Below are positions 57,123-64,000 of a stretch of 64,000 bases of DNA, one piece after another. A program made the translations under genes and the position numbers. Below the pieces are notes generated by a model. That model ran no database searches, had not been told where the DNA came from, and saw only the letters and a program-made list of their open reading frames with translations. The stretch covers positions 930,001 to 994,000 of the forward strand of contig NZ_JACIDS010000001.1 of NCBI RefSeq assembly GCF_014196455.1. The letters run 5' to 3'. Numbering within the stretch: the first letter of the stretch is position 1; each line of letters begins with the position of its first letter. The DNA is from Kaistia hirudinis. Lineage in GTDB: Bacteria > Pseudomonadota > Alphaproteobacteria > Rhizobiales > Kaistiaceae.

Positions 57123-58604
57123 TCATTCGAGGCCGAGCTTCTTCTTCAGGATGTCGTTGACGGTCTGCGGATTGGCCTTGCCGCCCGACGCCTTCATGAT
57201 CTGGCCGACGAACCAGCCGGCGAGCGTCGGCTTCACCTTGACCTGCTCGACCTTGTCCGGATTGGCGGCGATGATGTCGTCGACCACCTTCTCGATCGCG
57301 CCGGTATCGGTGACCTGCTTCATGCCGCGCGCCTCGACGAGCGCATGCGGATCGCCGCCCTCCGTCCAGACAATCTCGAACAGGTCCTTGGCGATCTTGC
57401 CGGAAATCGTCCCGGCGGCGATCAGGTCGATGATGGCGCCGAGCTGGTCCGGCGAGACCGGGCTCTCCGTGATGGCCTTGCCGTCGCGGTTCAGCCGCGC
57501 GGCGAGTTCCTGCGTGACCCAGTTGGCGGCTGCCTTGGCGTCGCGGCCCTTGGCGACGGACTCGAAATACTCCGCCGTCTCCTTCTCCAGCACCAGGACA
57601 TGAGCGTCATAGGGCGACAGGCCGAGTTCGCCGATGAAGCGCGCCTTCTTGGCGTCGGGCAGTTCCGGCAGCGCGGCGGCGAGCGAAGCGATCCAGGCCT
57701 CGTCGAGCACCAACGGCAGCAGGTCGGGATCGGGGAAATAGCGGTAGTCGTGCGCTTCTTCCTTGGAGCGCATCGACCGCGTCTCGCCCTTGTTGGCGTC
57801 GAACAGGCGCGTCTCTTGGTCGATCTTGCCGCCATCCTCGATGATCGCGATCTGGCGCCGCGCCTCATAATCGACGGCCTGGCCGACGAAGCGGATCGAG
57901 TTCACGTTCTTGATCTCGCAGCGCGTGCCGAGCGGCTCGCCGGGGCGCCGCACCGACACGTTGACGTCGGCGCGCATCGAGCCTTCGTCCATGTTGCCGT
58001 CGCAAGTGCCGAGATAGCGCACGATCGTGCGCAGCTTGGTCAGATAGGCCTTGGCCTCGTCGGCCGAGCGCAGGTCCGGCTTCGAGACGATCTCCATCAG
58101 CGCGACGCCGGACCGGTTCAGGTCGACATAGCTCTGCGTCGGATGCTGGTCGTGCAGCGACTTGCCGGCGTCCTGCTCCAGATGCAGCCGCTCGATGCCG
58201 ACGGTGATGCTCTCACCGCCGTCGAGATCGATGACGATCTCGCCCTCGCCGACGATCGGCTGCTTGTACTGCGAGATCTGATAGCCCTGCGGCAGGTCGG
58301 GATAGAAATAGTTCTTCCGGTCGAACACCGAGCGCGGATTGATCTGCGCCTTGAGGCCGAGGCCGGTGCGCACCGCCTGCGCCACGCATTCGGCATTGAT
58401 GACCGGCAGCATGCCGGGCATCGCCGCATCGACGAGGCTGACATGGGAATTGGGGGCGCCGCCGAACTCGGTCGAGGCGCCGGAGAAGAGCTTCGACTTG
58501 GAAAGGACCTGCGCATGAACCTCCATGCCGATCACGACCTCCCATTCCCCGCTCGCGCCCTTGATGAGCTTCTTCGGGTCGGCGGTGCGGGCAACAGCGT
58601 TCAT
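57123..58604 (-). CDS. gatB: Aspartyl/glutamyl-tRNA(Asn/Gln) amidotransferase subunit B
   Basis: tRNA-binding and kinase subunit of GatCAB, which turns Glu-tRNA-Gln into Gln-tRNA-Gln. It has 493 aa. Family blocks [77 protein letters not shown] and the C-terminal YqeY-like helical end are all present. gatA and gatC are not in the window. Its presence implies that this organism makes Gln-tRNA indirectly, consistent with two GluRS genes nearby. Confidence 0.98.
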   Translation of the reverse strand: MNAVARTADPKKLIKGASGEWEVVIGMEVHAQVLSKSKLFSGASTEFGGAPNSHVSLVDAAMPGMLPVINAECVAQAVRTGLGLKAQINPRSVFDRKNYFYPDLPQGYQISQYKQPIVGEGEIVIDLDGGESITVGIERLHLEQDAGKSLHDQHPTQSYVDLNRSGVALMEIVSKPDLRSADEAKAYLTKLRTIVRYLGTCDGNMDEGSMRADVNVSVRRPGEPLGTRCEIKNVNSIRFVGQAVDYEARRQIAIIEDGGKIDQETRLFDANKGETRSMRSKEEAHDYRYFPDPDLLPLVLDEAWIASLAAALPELPDAKKARFIGELGLSPYDAHVLVLEKETAEYFESVAKGRDAKAAANWVTQELAARLNRDGKAITESPVSPDQLGAIIDLIAAGTISGKIAKDLFEIVWTEGGDPHALVEARGMKQVTDTGAIEKVVDDIIAANPDKVEQVKVKPTLAGWFVGQIMKASGGKANPQTVNDILKKKLGLE

Positions 58605-58678
58605 GGGCTCACTCCGATTGGCGGCAACGCCAAGGGGTTAGTGCGTGACGGCCGGCTCTGCAAGCCGCTCGCCACGCC

Positions 58679-59191
58679 TCAGTCGACGAAATCCTTGCAC
58701 TGGGGCACGTCGCCGCTCGCGCCCCAGGGCATGATCGGCACGGTCGAGATGGAGTTCTTCGGGCTGCCGTCGACCAGCTTGTCGGAATAGACGAGATAGA
58801 CGAGCACATTGCGCTTGGGATCGCAGCCGCGGACGATCTGCATCTTCTTGAACCAGAAGGAGCGGCGCTGGCGGAACATCTCGTCGCCCTGGCCGAGCTT
58901 CTCCTTGAAGTGGATCGGGCCGATCTGACGGCAGGCGAGCGAGATGTCGGAGGTCTCCTCCGCCAGCCCGAACATGCCGGAGACGCCGCCGCGCTCCGGC
59001 GCCGCGAAATGGCAGGCGACGCCGTCGATCTCGGGATCGTCGATGCCGTAGACCGCGATCTTGTCGTTCGGGGTCACCCACTTGAACGTTGTCGACTCCT
59101 TGAAGATGAGATCCGGACCATCGGCCAATGCCGGCGCGGTGGCGCCGGCGAGCAGGAAGGCCGAGACGAGGAAGGCGAGGCCGCGACGCAT
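58679..59191 (-). CDS. creA: CreA family periplasmic protein
   Basis: Exported protein of 170 aa. The signal peptide covers about residues 1-24 (AFLVSAFLLAGATAPALAD). The CreA pattern follows: IFKESTTFKWVTPNDKIAVYGIDDPEIDGVACHFAAPERGG (quoted by position 30-70 only), CRQIGPI, FWFKKMQIVRGCDPKRNVLVYLVYSDKLVDGSPKNS. Three cysteines may form a disulfide. No activity is known for the family. GGAGAGAACC precedes ATG 59191; the upstream ATG at 59221 is not used. Confidence 0.92.
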   Translation of the reverse strand: MRRGLAFLVSAFLLAGATAPALADGPDLIFKESTTFKWVTPNDKIAVYGIDDPEIDGVACHFAAPERGGVSGMFGLAEETSDISLACRQIGPIHFKEKLGQGDEMFRQRRSFWFKKMQIVRGCDPKRNVLVYLVYSDKLVDGSPKNSISTVPIMPWGASGDVPQCKDFVD

Positions 59192-59266
59192 GGTTCTCTC
59201 CGCGATCAGTCGAGGCCTCAATATAGGAAGCCGCGCGACCGGCGGGAGAGCATTTGCGTTCTCTGG

Positions 59267-60673
59267 TCAGACAGCCGCACCCTCGAGGCCCAGCGTCCCG
59301 CGGCGGAGCCAGCGCTGCAGCAGCAGGATGGACACCGATGCGAGGCCGCAGGCCAGGCCGATCCAGATGCCGAGCCCGCCCAAGCCAAGGCCGAAGCCGA
59401 GCGCGATCGAGGTCACGAGGCCGATGCCCCAGAAGCCGAGCGCGGCATAGAGCATCGGCACGCGCGTATCGTGCAGGCCGCGCAGCATGCCGGCGCCGAT
59501 GACCTGCGCTCCGTCGAAGACCTGAAACAGCGCGGCGATGCCGAGGAAGCTGACCGCAAGAGCGATCATCTCCGCATTCTGCGCATCCCGCGCATCGACG
59601 AAGATGCCGATCAACTGGTCGGGAATGAGGAAGATCGTCAGCGCCGTGCAGCTCATGAAGGCGATGCCGACGATATAAGGCACCCATCCGGCCAGGCGGA
59701 TGCCCTCGCGATCGCGCGCGCCATAGGCCCGGCCGACGCGGATCGTCGCGGCCTGCGACAGGCCGAGCGGCACCATGAAGCAGAGCGCGGCGATCTGGAT
59801 GGCGATGGCATGCGCGGCGACGGCGGCGGCGCTGATGAGGCCCATCAGGAATACGGCGAGATTGAAGACGGTGACCTCGAAGGCCACGGCAATGCCGATC
59901 GGCAGGCCGAGCCGAAACAGGGCGATGAAGCGAGGCCAGTCCGCCCGCCAGAAGCGGCCGAACACGTGGTAGCGGCGAAAGCGCCGATGAAGCAGGCAGA
60001 CCGCCGCCATCCCGGCGAACATGAACACCGCCGAGATCGTGCTGCCGATGCCGGCGCCAAAGATCCCGAGCGCGGGAAAGCCGAACTTTCCGAACACCAG
60101 CACCCACACCGCGAGGGCATTGATGAGAACCCCGGCCACGCCGACGACCAGCGACCAGAAGGGTTGCTCGAGCGCGGCCACGAAGGCGCGCAGGACCAGA
60201 TACCAGAGGAAGGGCAGCATCGCCCATTGCAGGCCGCGCATATATTCGCCGGCAAGACGGGAGAGGTCCGCCTCCTGGCCGATCGCGAGCAGGATTGCTT
60301 CCGTGTTCCAAAGCAGAATCCAGAACGGGATCGTGATCGCCAGCGCGGCCCAGAGCCCCTGCCGCACGGTGCGGCGGACGTCGCGGACGGAATGGCGCCG
60401 CTCGCCGATTTCCCGCGCGACCATCGGCGAGACCGCCGATACGAAGCCGATACCGAAGATCAGCAGTGCGAAATAGAGATTGGTGCCGAGCGCGCCGGCG
60501 GCCAGCATATGCGAGCCGAGCCAGCCGATGAACACCACGTCCGTCGCGTTGATCAGGGTCTGCGCGAGGTTGGTGAGGATCAGCGGTAGCGAAAGATTGA
60601 TCGTGGCGCGGACTTCGGTGACCCACGAATGGAATCGGGGCACGTCTCGGGCAAAGGTCGTTTCGAGGCTCAT
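59267..60673 (-). CDS. MATE-family efflux transporter (NorM-like)
   Basis: Inner-membrane cation-coupled multidrug exporter, 468 aa, with 12 helices in two related halves. Visible are LSLPLILTNLAQTLINATDVVFIGWLGS in the first half (split by helices 1 and 2) and VPLGLSQAATIRVGRAYGARD in the second. ATG 60673 (MSLETTF) is preferred; ATGs at 60685 and 60760 are in frame. Substrate is unknown. It stands 75 bp upstream of creA in the same direction. Confidence 0.92.
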   Translation of the reverse strand: MSLETTFARDVPRFHSWVTEVRATINLSLPLILTNLAQTLINATDVVFIGWLGSHMLAAGALGTNLYFALLIFGIGFVSAVSPMVAREIGERRHSVRDVRRTVRQGLWAALAITIPFWILLWNTEAILLAIGQEADLSRLAGEYMRGLQWAMLPFLWYLVLRAFVAALEQPFWSLVVGVAGVLINALAVWVLVFGKFGFPALGIFGAGIGSTISAVFMFAGMAAVCLLHRRFRRYHVFGRFWRADWPRFIALFRLGLPIGIAVAFEVTVFNLAVFLMGLISAAAVAAHAIAIQIAALCFMVPLGLSQAATIRVGRAYGARDREGIRLAGWVPYIVGIAFMSCTALTIFLIPDQLIGIFVDARDAQNAEMIALAVSFLGIAALFQVFDGAQVIGAGMLRGLHDTRVPMLYAALGFWGIGLVTSIALGFGLGLGGLGIWIGLACGLASVSILLLQRWLRRGTLGLEGAAV

Positions 60674-60921
60674 GGCAACATTCATTCCGCGCGCAAGGCT
60701 TCGGAATCGGCATGGCCCTGCGCGCCTAATAGGCATGGTGCGTGGCAAATAGCCATTCAAACCTTACGATGGCTGCCATCACGAAATCGGATGAAAGACG
60801 GGAATCAACCGTCAAGGTTGGTTAAGGCGTGGTGACCGGATGCGATGTCCGTGCTATGGCGTCCCCGGGGCAAAAGGGTCAACGGACGGCAGAGGCCCAG
60901 AAGCTGTCAGAGACCGGACGA

Positions 60922-62019
60922 ATGCGCGTATCGAGAGTTTGGAGGCGACTGGCGGTCGCCGTTGTGATGCTGGCCGGCGGCGCCGAACTGGCCGAGGCAG
61001 CATCCGTCTGCTCGCAGCTGGAGGCTCAGCTCTCCTCGCTGCAAAAGGGCACCGGGGCCAGGCAGGCCGCGGCCTTTGCGGGCGCCGCCAACCAACAGCG
61101 CGCCGAGATTTCGGCCGCGCAGCAGCGCGCGCGCCAGGCCGGCTGCGGCGGAGGCTTCCTGTTCTTCCAGTCCAAACAGTCGCCCCAATGCGCGGGGATG
61201 CTTCAGGGCATCCAGCGCATGAAGAACAATCTCGCCAAGCTCGAGAGCAACCAGCAGAACGCGGCGGCGGCGTCGGCCAATGCCGGCGGGCAGCGCTCCG
61301 GGCTGCTGCGCCAGCTCGGCGACAACAATTGCGGGCCGCAATACGCGGCCTATTCCAGCCAGAACCGGCCCAAGAACTTCCTGGAGCGACTGTTCACGCC
61401 GCAGACCCCCCAGATCGCCATGGCCCCGGCGGAACAGGGCGTGGTGCTGCAGCGCGACGACAGCCAGGACAGTGGCGGCTATGACACCGGCTTCGGTCGC
61501 GGCCGCTACCGGACGCTGTGCGTGCGGACCTGCGACGGGTATTATTTCCCGATCTCCTATTCGACGACGCGCGACGGCTTCACGCGCGATGAGCAGATCT
61601 GCAAGCAGACCTGCCCGGGCACCGAAGTGGTGCTCTACGCCCATCGCAATCCCGGCCAGGACAGCTCCAAGGCGCTCTCGACGATCGACGAGAGCCGCTA
61701 TTCCGACCTGCCGACCGCCTTCGCCTATCGCACGAACCTGACGCAGGGCTGCGGCTGCGGGAAGCCGGGGGATCTCGACATCGTCGCGGGCGGCTATTCC
61801 CCGGCGCTGATGGATCTCAGCGCTGCCGGTGGGCTGGCGCCGATCCCGGATGTGCGCCCCTCACGCGGCGAAGATCCGGAGACGATCGCCAACCGCGTCG
61901 GTCAACTCGATCCGGGTGCGGTCGGCAAGCCGAATGCGACGACGCCGGTTGCCTCGCTCAACCTGCCGACGAATGGAGTCGTGCGGCGAGTCGGTCCATC
62001 GTATTTCTACGCCCAATGA
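60922..62019 (+). CDS. DUF2865 domain-containing exported protein
   Basis: Protein of 365 aa with a signal peptide ([19 protein letters not shown]). A long Gln/Ala-rich coiled-coil part (about 25-130) with CGGGFLFF and SPQCAGM follows. The Cys-rich DUF2865 domain then reads [40 protein letters not shown] and GCGCG, with about eight conserved cysteines. The family is confined mainly to Rhizobiales and is uncharacterised. ATG 60922 is chosen to give a normal signal peptide; longer starts exist at 60829 (GTG) and 60856. Its last 62 bp overlap the convergent gltX copy. Confidence 0.85.
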   Translation: MRVSRVWRRLAVAVVMLAGGAELAEAASVCSQLEAQLSSLQKGTGARQAAAFAGAANQQRAEISAAQQRARQAGCGGGFLFFQSKQSPQCAGMLQGIQRMKNNLAKLESNQQNAAAASANAGGQRSGLLRQLGDNNCGPQYAAYSSQNRPKNFLERLFTPQTPQIAMAPAEQGVVLQRDDSQDSGGYDTGFGRGRYRTLCVRTCDGYYFPISYSTTRDGFTRDEQICKQTCPGTEVVLYAHRNPGQDSSKALSTIDESRYSDLPTAFAYRTNLTQGCGCGKPGDLDIVAGGYSPALMDLSAAGGLAPIPDVRPSRGEDPETIANRVGQLDPGAVGKPNATTPVASLNLPTNGVVRRVGPSYFYAQ

Positions 62020-63334
62020 GCGGCAGCAGGCCGGCGAGCTCCGGCCCGTGGTCGAGGCCGGTCAGCGCCTGACGGAGCGGCATGAACAGCGCGCGCCCCT
62101 TAGCGCCCGTCGCAGCCTTGACCGCATCGGTCCACTGCTTCCAGGTGTCCGCGCCGAAAGGCTCGCCGGGCAGCAGCGCGAGCGCGCTCTCGACGACGGG
62201 ACGCGCCGCATCGTCGAGCGGCGGCATATCATCAAGCGGTCCGACGACCACGCGCCACCAGAGCGCCGCGTCGGAGAGGCGGACGAGATTGCCGCGCACC
62301 GCATTCCAGAACGCCTCGCCGCCGCCGACGCCCAGCGCCGCCAGCCGCGCCTCGACGTCCGCATAGGACGCCGCATGCAGCAGCTTCGCATTCAGTCCGT
62401 CGAGATCGGCGGGATCGAACCGCGCCGGCGCCTTCGACACCATTGAGAGGTCGAACTTCGCCGCCAGTTCGGCGAGGTCGCGCGCCGGCTCCACGGGCAG
62501 CGAGGTTCCGATGAGCACGGCGAGCGACGCGACGGCCATCGGCTCGTAGCCGGCCTCGGCGAGCGAGGCGAGCGAGAGCGCGCCCGTGCGCTTCGACAGC
62601 CCCTCCCCGCTCGCGGTCGTGAGCGTGTTGTGATGCGCGAAGGTCGGGACGGCGCCGCCGAGCGCCTCGAAGAGCTGGATCTGCACACCCGTATTCGTGA
62701 CATGGTCGTCGCCGCGGATGATGTGCGTCACGCCCATCTCGATGTCGTCGACCACGGAAGGCAGCGTGTAGAGGAACGTGCCGTCCTCCCGGATCAGCAC
62801 GGGATCGGAGAGCGAGGCGACCGTCACATGCTGCGGTCCGCGCACCAGATCATCCCAGCGCACCTCGCCCACGGTCTCGTCGAGGCGGAAGCGCCAGTGC
62901 GGCCGGCGGCCTTCGGCCTCCAGCGCGGCGCGCTCGGCATCGGAAAGACGGAGCGCCGCGCGGTCGTAGACGGGCGGCAATCCGCGCGCCATCTGGCGCT
63001 TGCGCCGCCGCTCCAGCTCCTCGCCCGTCTCATAGGCCGGATAGAGCCGCCCAGAGGCCTTCAGCCGCTCGGCGGCCTCGGCATAGCGATCCGCGCGCAG
63101 CGACTGCCGCTCGAAGCGGTGCGGCGCGATGCCGAGCCAGGCGATGTCGCGCCGGATCGCATCGGCATATTCCTCGCGCGAGCGGCCCTGGTCGGTATCG
63201 TCGAGCCGCAGGATGAAGCTGCCGCCATGGCGCAGCGCGAACAGCCAGTTGAACAGCGCCGGGCGCGCATTGCCGATGTGCAGATAGCCGGTCGGCGACG
63301 GCGCGAAGCGAACGATGGGACGGGTGTTGGACAT
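61958..63334 (-). CDS. gltX2: Glutamate--tRNA ligase (second copy)
   Basis: Second GluRS, 458 aa, diverged from the copy at 53.3 kb. The ATP motif is [22 protein letters not shown] and the KMSKS loop is GLSKRTG, with Thr replacing the His of the first copy. Two GluRS genes together with GatCAB are known in Alphaproteobacteria, where one copy may serve tRNA-Gln. It is too long and has the C-terminal anticodon region, so it is not the tRNA-queuosine enzyme GluQ. It overlaps the DUF2865 gene tail to tail. Confidence 0.95.
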   Translation of the reverse strand: MSNTRPIVRFAPSPTGYLHIGNARPALFNWLFALRHGGSFILRLDDTDQGRSREEYADAIRRDIAWLGIAPHRFERQSLRADRYAEAAERLKASGRLYPAYETGEELERRRKRQMARGLPPVYDRAALRLSDAERAALEAEGRRPHWRFRLDETVGEVRWDDLVRGPQHVTVASLSDPVLIREDGTFLYTLPSVVDDIEMGVTHIIRGDDHVTNTGVQIQLFEALGGAVPTFAHHNTLTTASGEGLSKRTGALSLASLAEAGYEPMAVASLAVLIGTSLPVEPARDLAELAAKFDLSMVSKAPARFDPADLDGLNAKLLHAASYADVEARLAALGVGGGEAFWNAVRGNLVRLSDAALWWRVVVGPLDDMPPLDDAARPVVESALALLPGEPFGADTWKQWTDAVKAATGAKGRALFMPLRQALTGLDHGPELAGLLPLIGRRNTMDRLAARLHSSAG

Positions 63335-63568
63335 GGCGAGGCTTTAGCGCTCCTCCGACGCCCCCGCAATCGCCCTCGCTCGATCCGCCGCACTTGCTCG
63401 ACTTGCGCGGGCAATTCGGCGATGCTACGCGCCAGCACCGCCCGATCAATGAAGGACGGCACGCCCGGCGGGATCGCGTGCCGGAGGGCCCGGTGAGCGG
63501 GATGCTCGCCGTGAGGGCGGCTGATCGGACAGGGCCGAGGTCGATCCCGCTCGATGGGGAGGGATGCC

Positions 63569-64000
63569 ATGACGCTTTCGGAAGAACAGGCTGCCCGGCT
63601 CGCGATCCGCGAGCTCGTCGAGAACTGGGCCGTTTGGCGAGACGCCGGCGACTGGGACCGCTTCGCGACGCTCTGGCACGATGACGGGCGCATGATGGCG
63701 ACGTGGTTCCAGGGGCCAGCCGCCGACTTCATCGCGGTGAGCCGGCTCGGCTTCGAACGCGGCGTGCGCATTCTCCACTTCCTCGGCGGCAGCTCGATCG
63801 ATGTTGCGGTTACGCGGGCGATCGCGCAGACCAAGATGACGATCAGCCAACGCGCCGCCGTCGAGGGCACGGAATGCGACGTCGTCTGCACCGGCCGCTT
63901 CTACGACTTTCTCGAGCAACGCGACGGCCGCTGGGGGCTCGTGCTGCGCCAGCCGATCTACGAGAAGGACCGGATCGACCCGGTCGATCCGTCGGTGGCC
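63569..64000 (+). CDS. SnoaL-like (NTF2-fold) protein, 3' end outside window
   Basis: The first 144 codons are visible. The pattern AIRELVENWAVWRDAGDWDRFATLWHDDGRMMATWFQGPAADFI is the usual SnoaL/ring-hydroxylating beta-subunit-like opening (residues 10-55), followed by strands with HFLGGSSIDV and a curved sheet. Such proteins are small cytoplasmic isomerase/hydroxylase-like enzymes or binding folds; no specific function can be given. ATG 63569 has GGGGAGGG six bases upstream. The preceding 234 bp from gltX2 hold no other gene. Confidence 0.82.
   Translation, partial: MTLSEEQAARLAIRELVENWAVWRDAGDWDRFATLWHDDGRMMATWFQGPAADFIAVSRLGFERGVRILHFLGGSSIDVAVTRAIAQTKMTISQRAAVEGTECDVVCTGRFYDFLEQRDGRWGLVLRQPIYEKDRIDPVDPSVA

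Noticed and set aside
61958-63334. Glutamyl-queuosine tRNA(Asp) synthetase
   Set aside because: At 458 aa it has the anticodon-binding half that GluQ lacks, so it is a second GluRS.

Overview
The window is a GC-rich bacterial chromosome segment that is almost wholly coding. Gene content and order point to the Hyphomicrobiales (Rhizobiales) of the Alphaproteobacteria. The main markers are mrcA-amiC-rne, an NDUFA12-type Complex I accessory subunit, a B12-dependent NrdJ, trpGDC-moaC-moeA with lexA-comEC-gltX nearby, two glutamyl-tRNA synthetases plus gatB, a DUF2865 protein and a GTTC-N7-GTTC type LexA box. The genus cannot be fixed from the sequence alone.

Left part (1-14.1 kb): a 5'-complete but truncated penicillin-binding protein 1A gene and the amidase amiC diverge from rne, which has a long leader. 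An ohr/ohrR peroxide-defence pair follows with a palindromic operator, then a Complex I assembly-type subunit, a VOC protein and a secreted unknown. The large nrdJ gene has an NrdR-box-like site and a direct repeat upstream. Next comes a MbcA/ParS-RES toxin-antitoxin pair whose promoter is embedded in a perfect 13-bp inverted repeat.

Middle part (14.1-42.2 kb): a 540-bp non-coding stretch with a strong hairpin leads into a MacAB-like export operon, an orphan msrQ, an amidohydrolase, a YitT protein and PaiB. The EF-P module (epmB-like kamA, epmA, efp) follows, with the two modification genes divergent from efp. After it come a GGDEF/EAL protein, a secreted lipase, a SulP-STAS-cNMP transporter, and the pyrG, secG and tpiA genes. 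ppiD then precedes a tryptophan/molybdopterin cluster trpE-trpG-trpD-trpC-GNAT-moaC-moeA. A possible Trp-codon leader peptide lies upstream of trpE.

Right part (42.2-64 kb): an accessory block (small unknown, EEP nuclease, cytosine-deaminase-like enzyme, RND efflux pump with a small exported protein) separates moeA from lexA. Then come comEC, gltX, a secreted EEP nuclease, a Sel1-like small protein, a glutathione transferase, gatB, creA, a MATE transporter, a DUF2865 protein, a second gltX and a 3'-truncated SnoaL-like gene.

Most of the window is conserved housekeeping sequence. I found no CRISPR array, insertion sequence, prophage, tRNA or rRNA gene. I did not find a clearly new multi-gene system. 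The best leads are regulatory: the trp leader, the TA operator, the nrdJ upstream repeats, the ohr operator and the unexplained 14.1-14.7 kb region.
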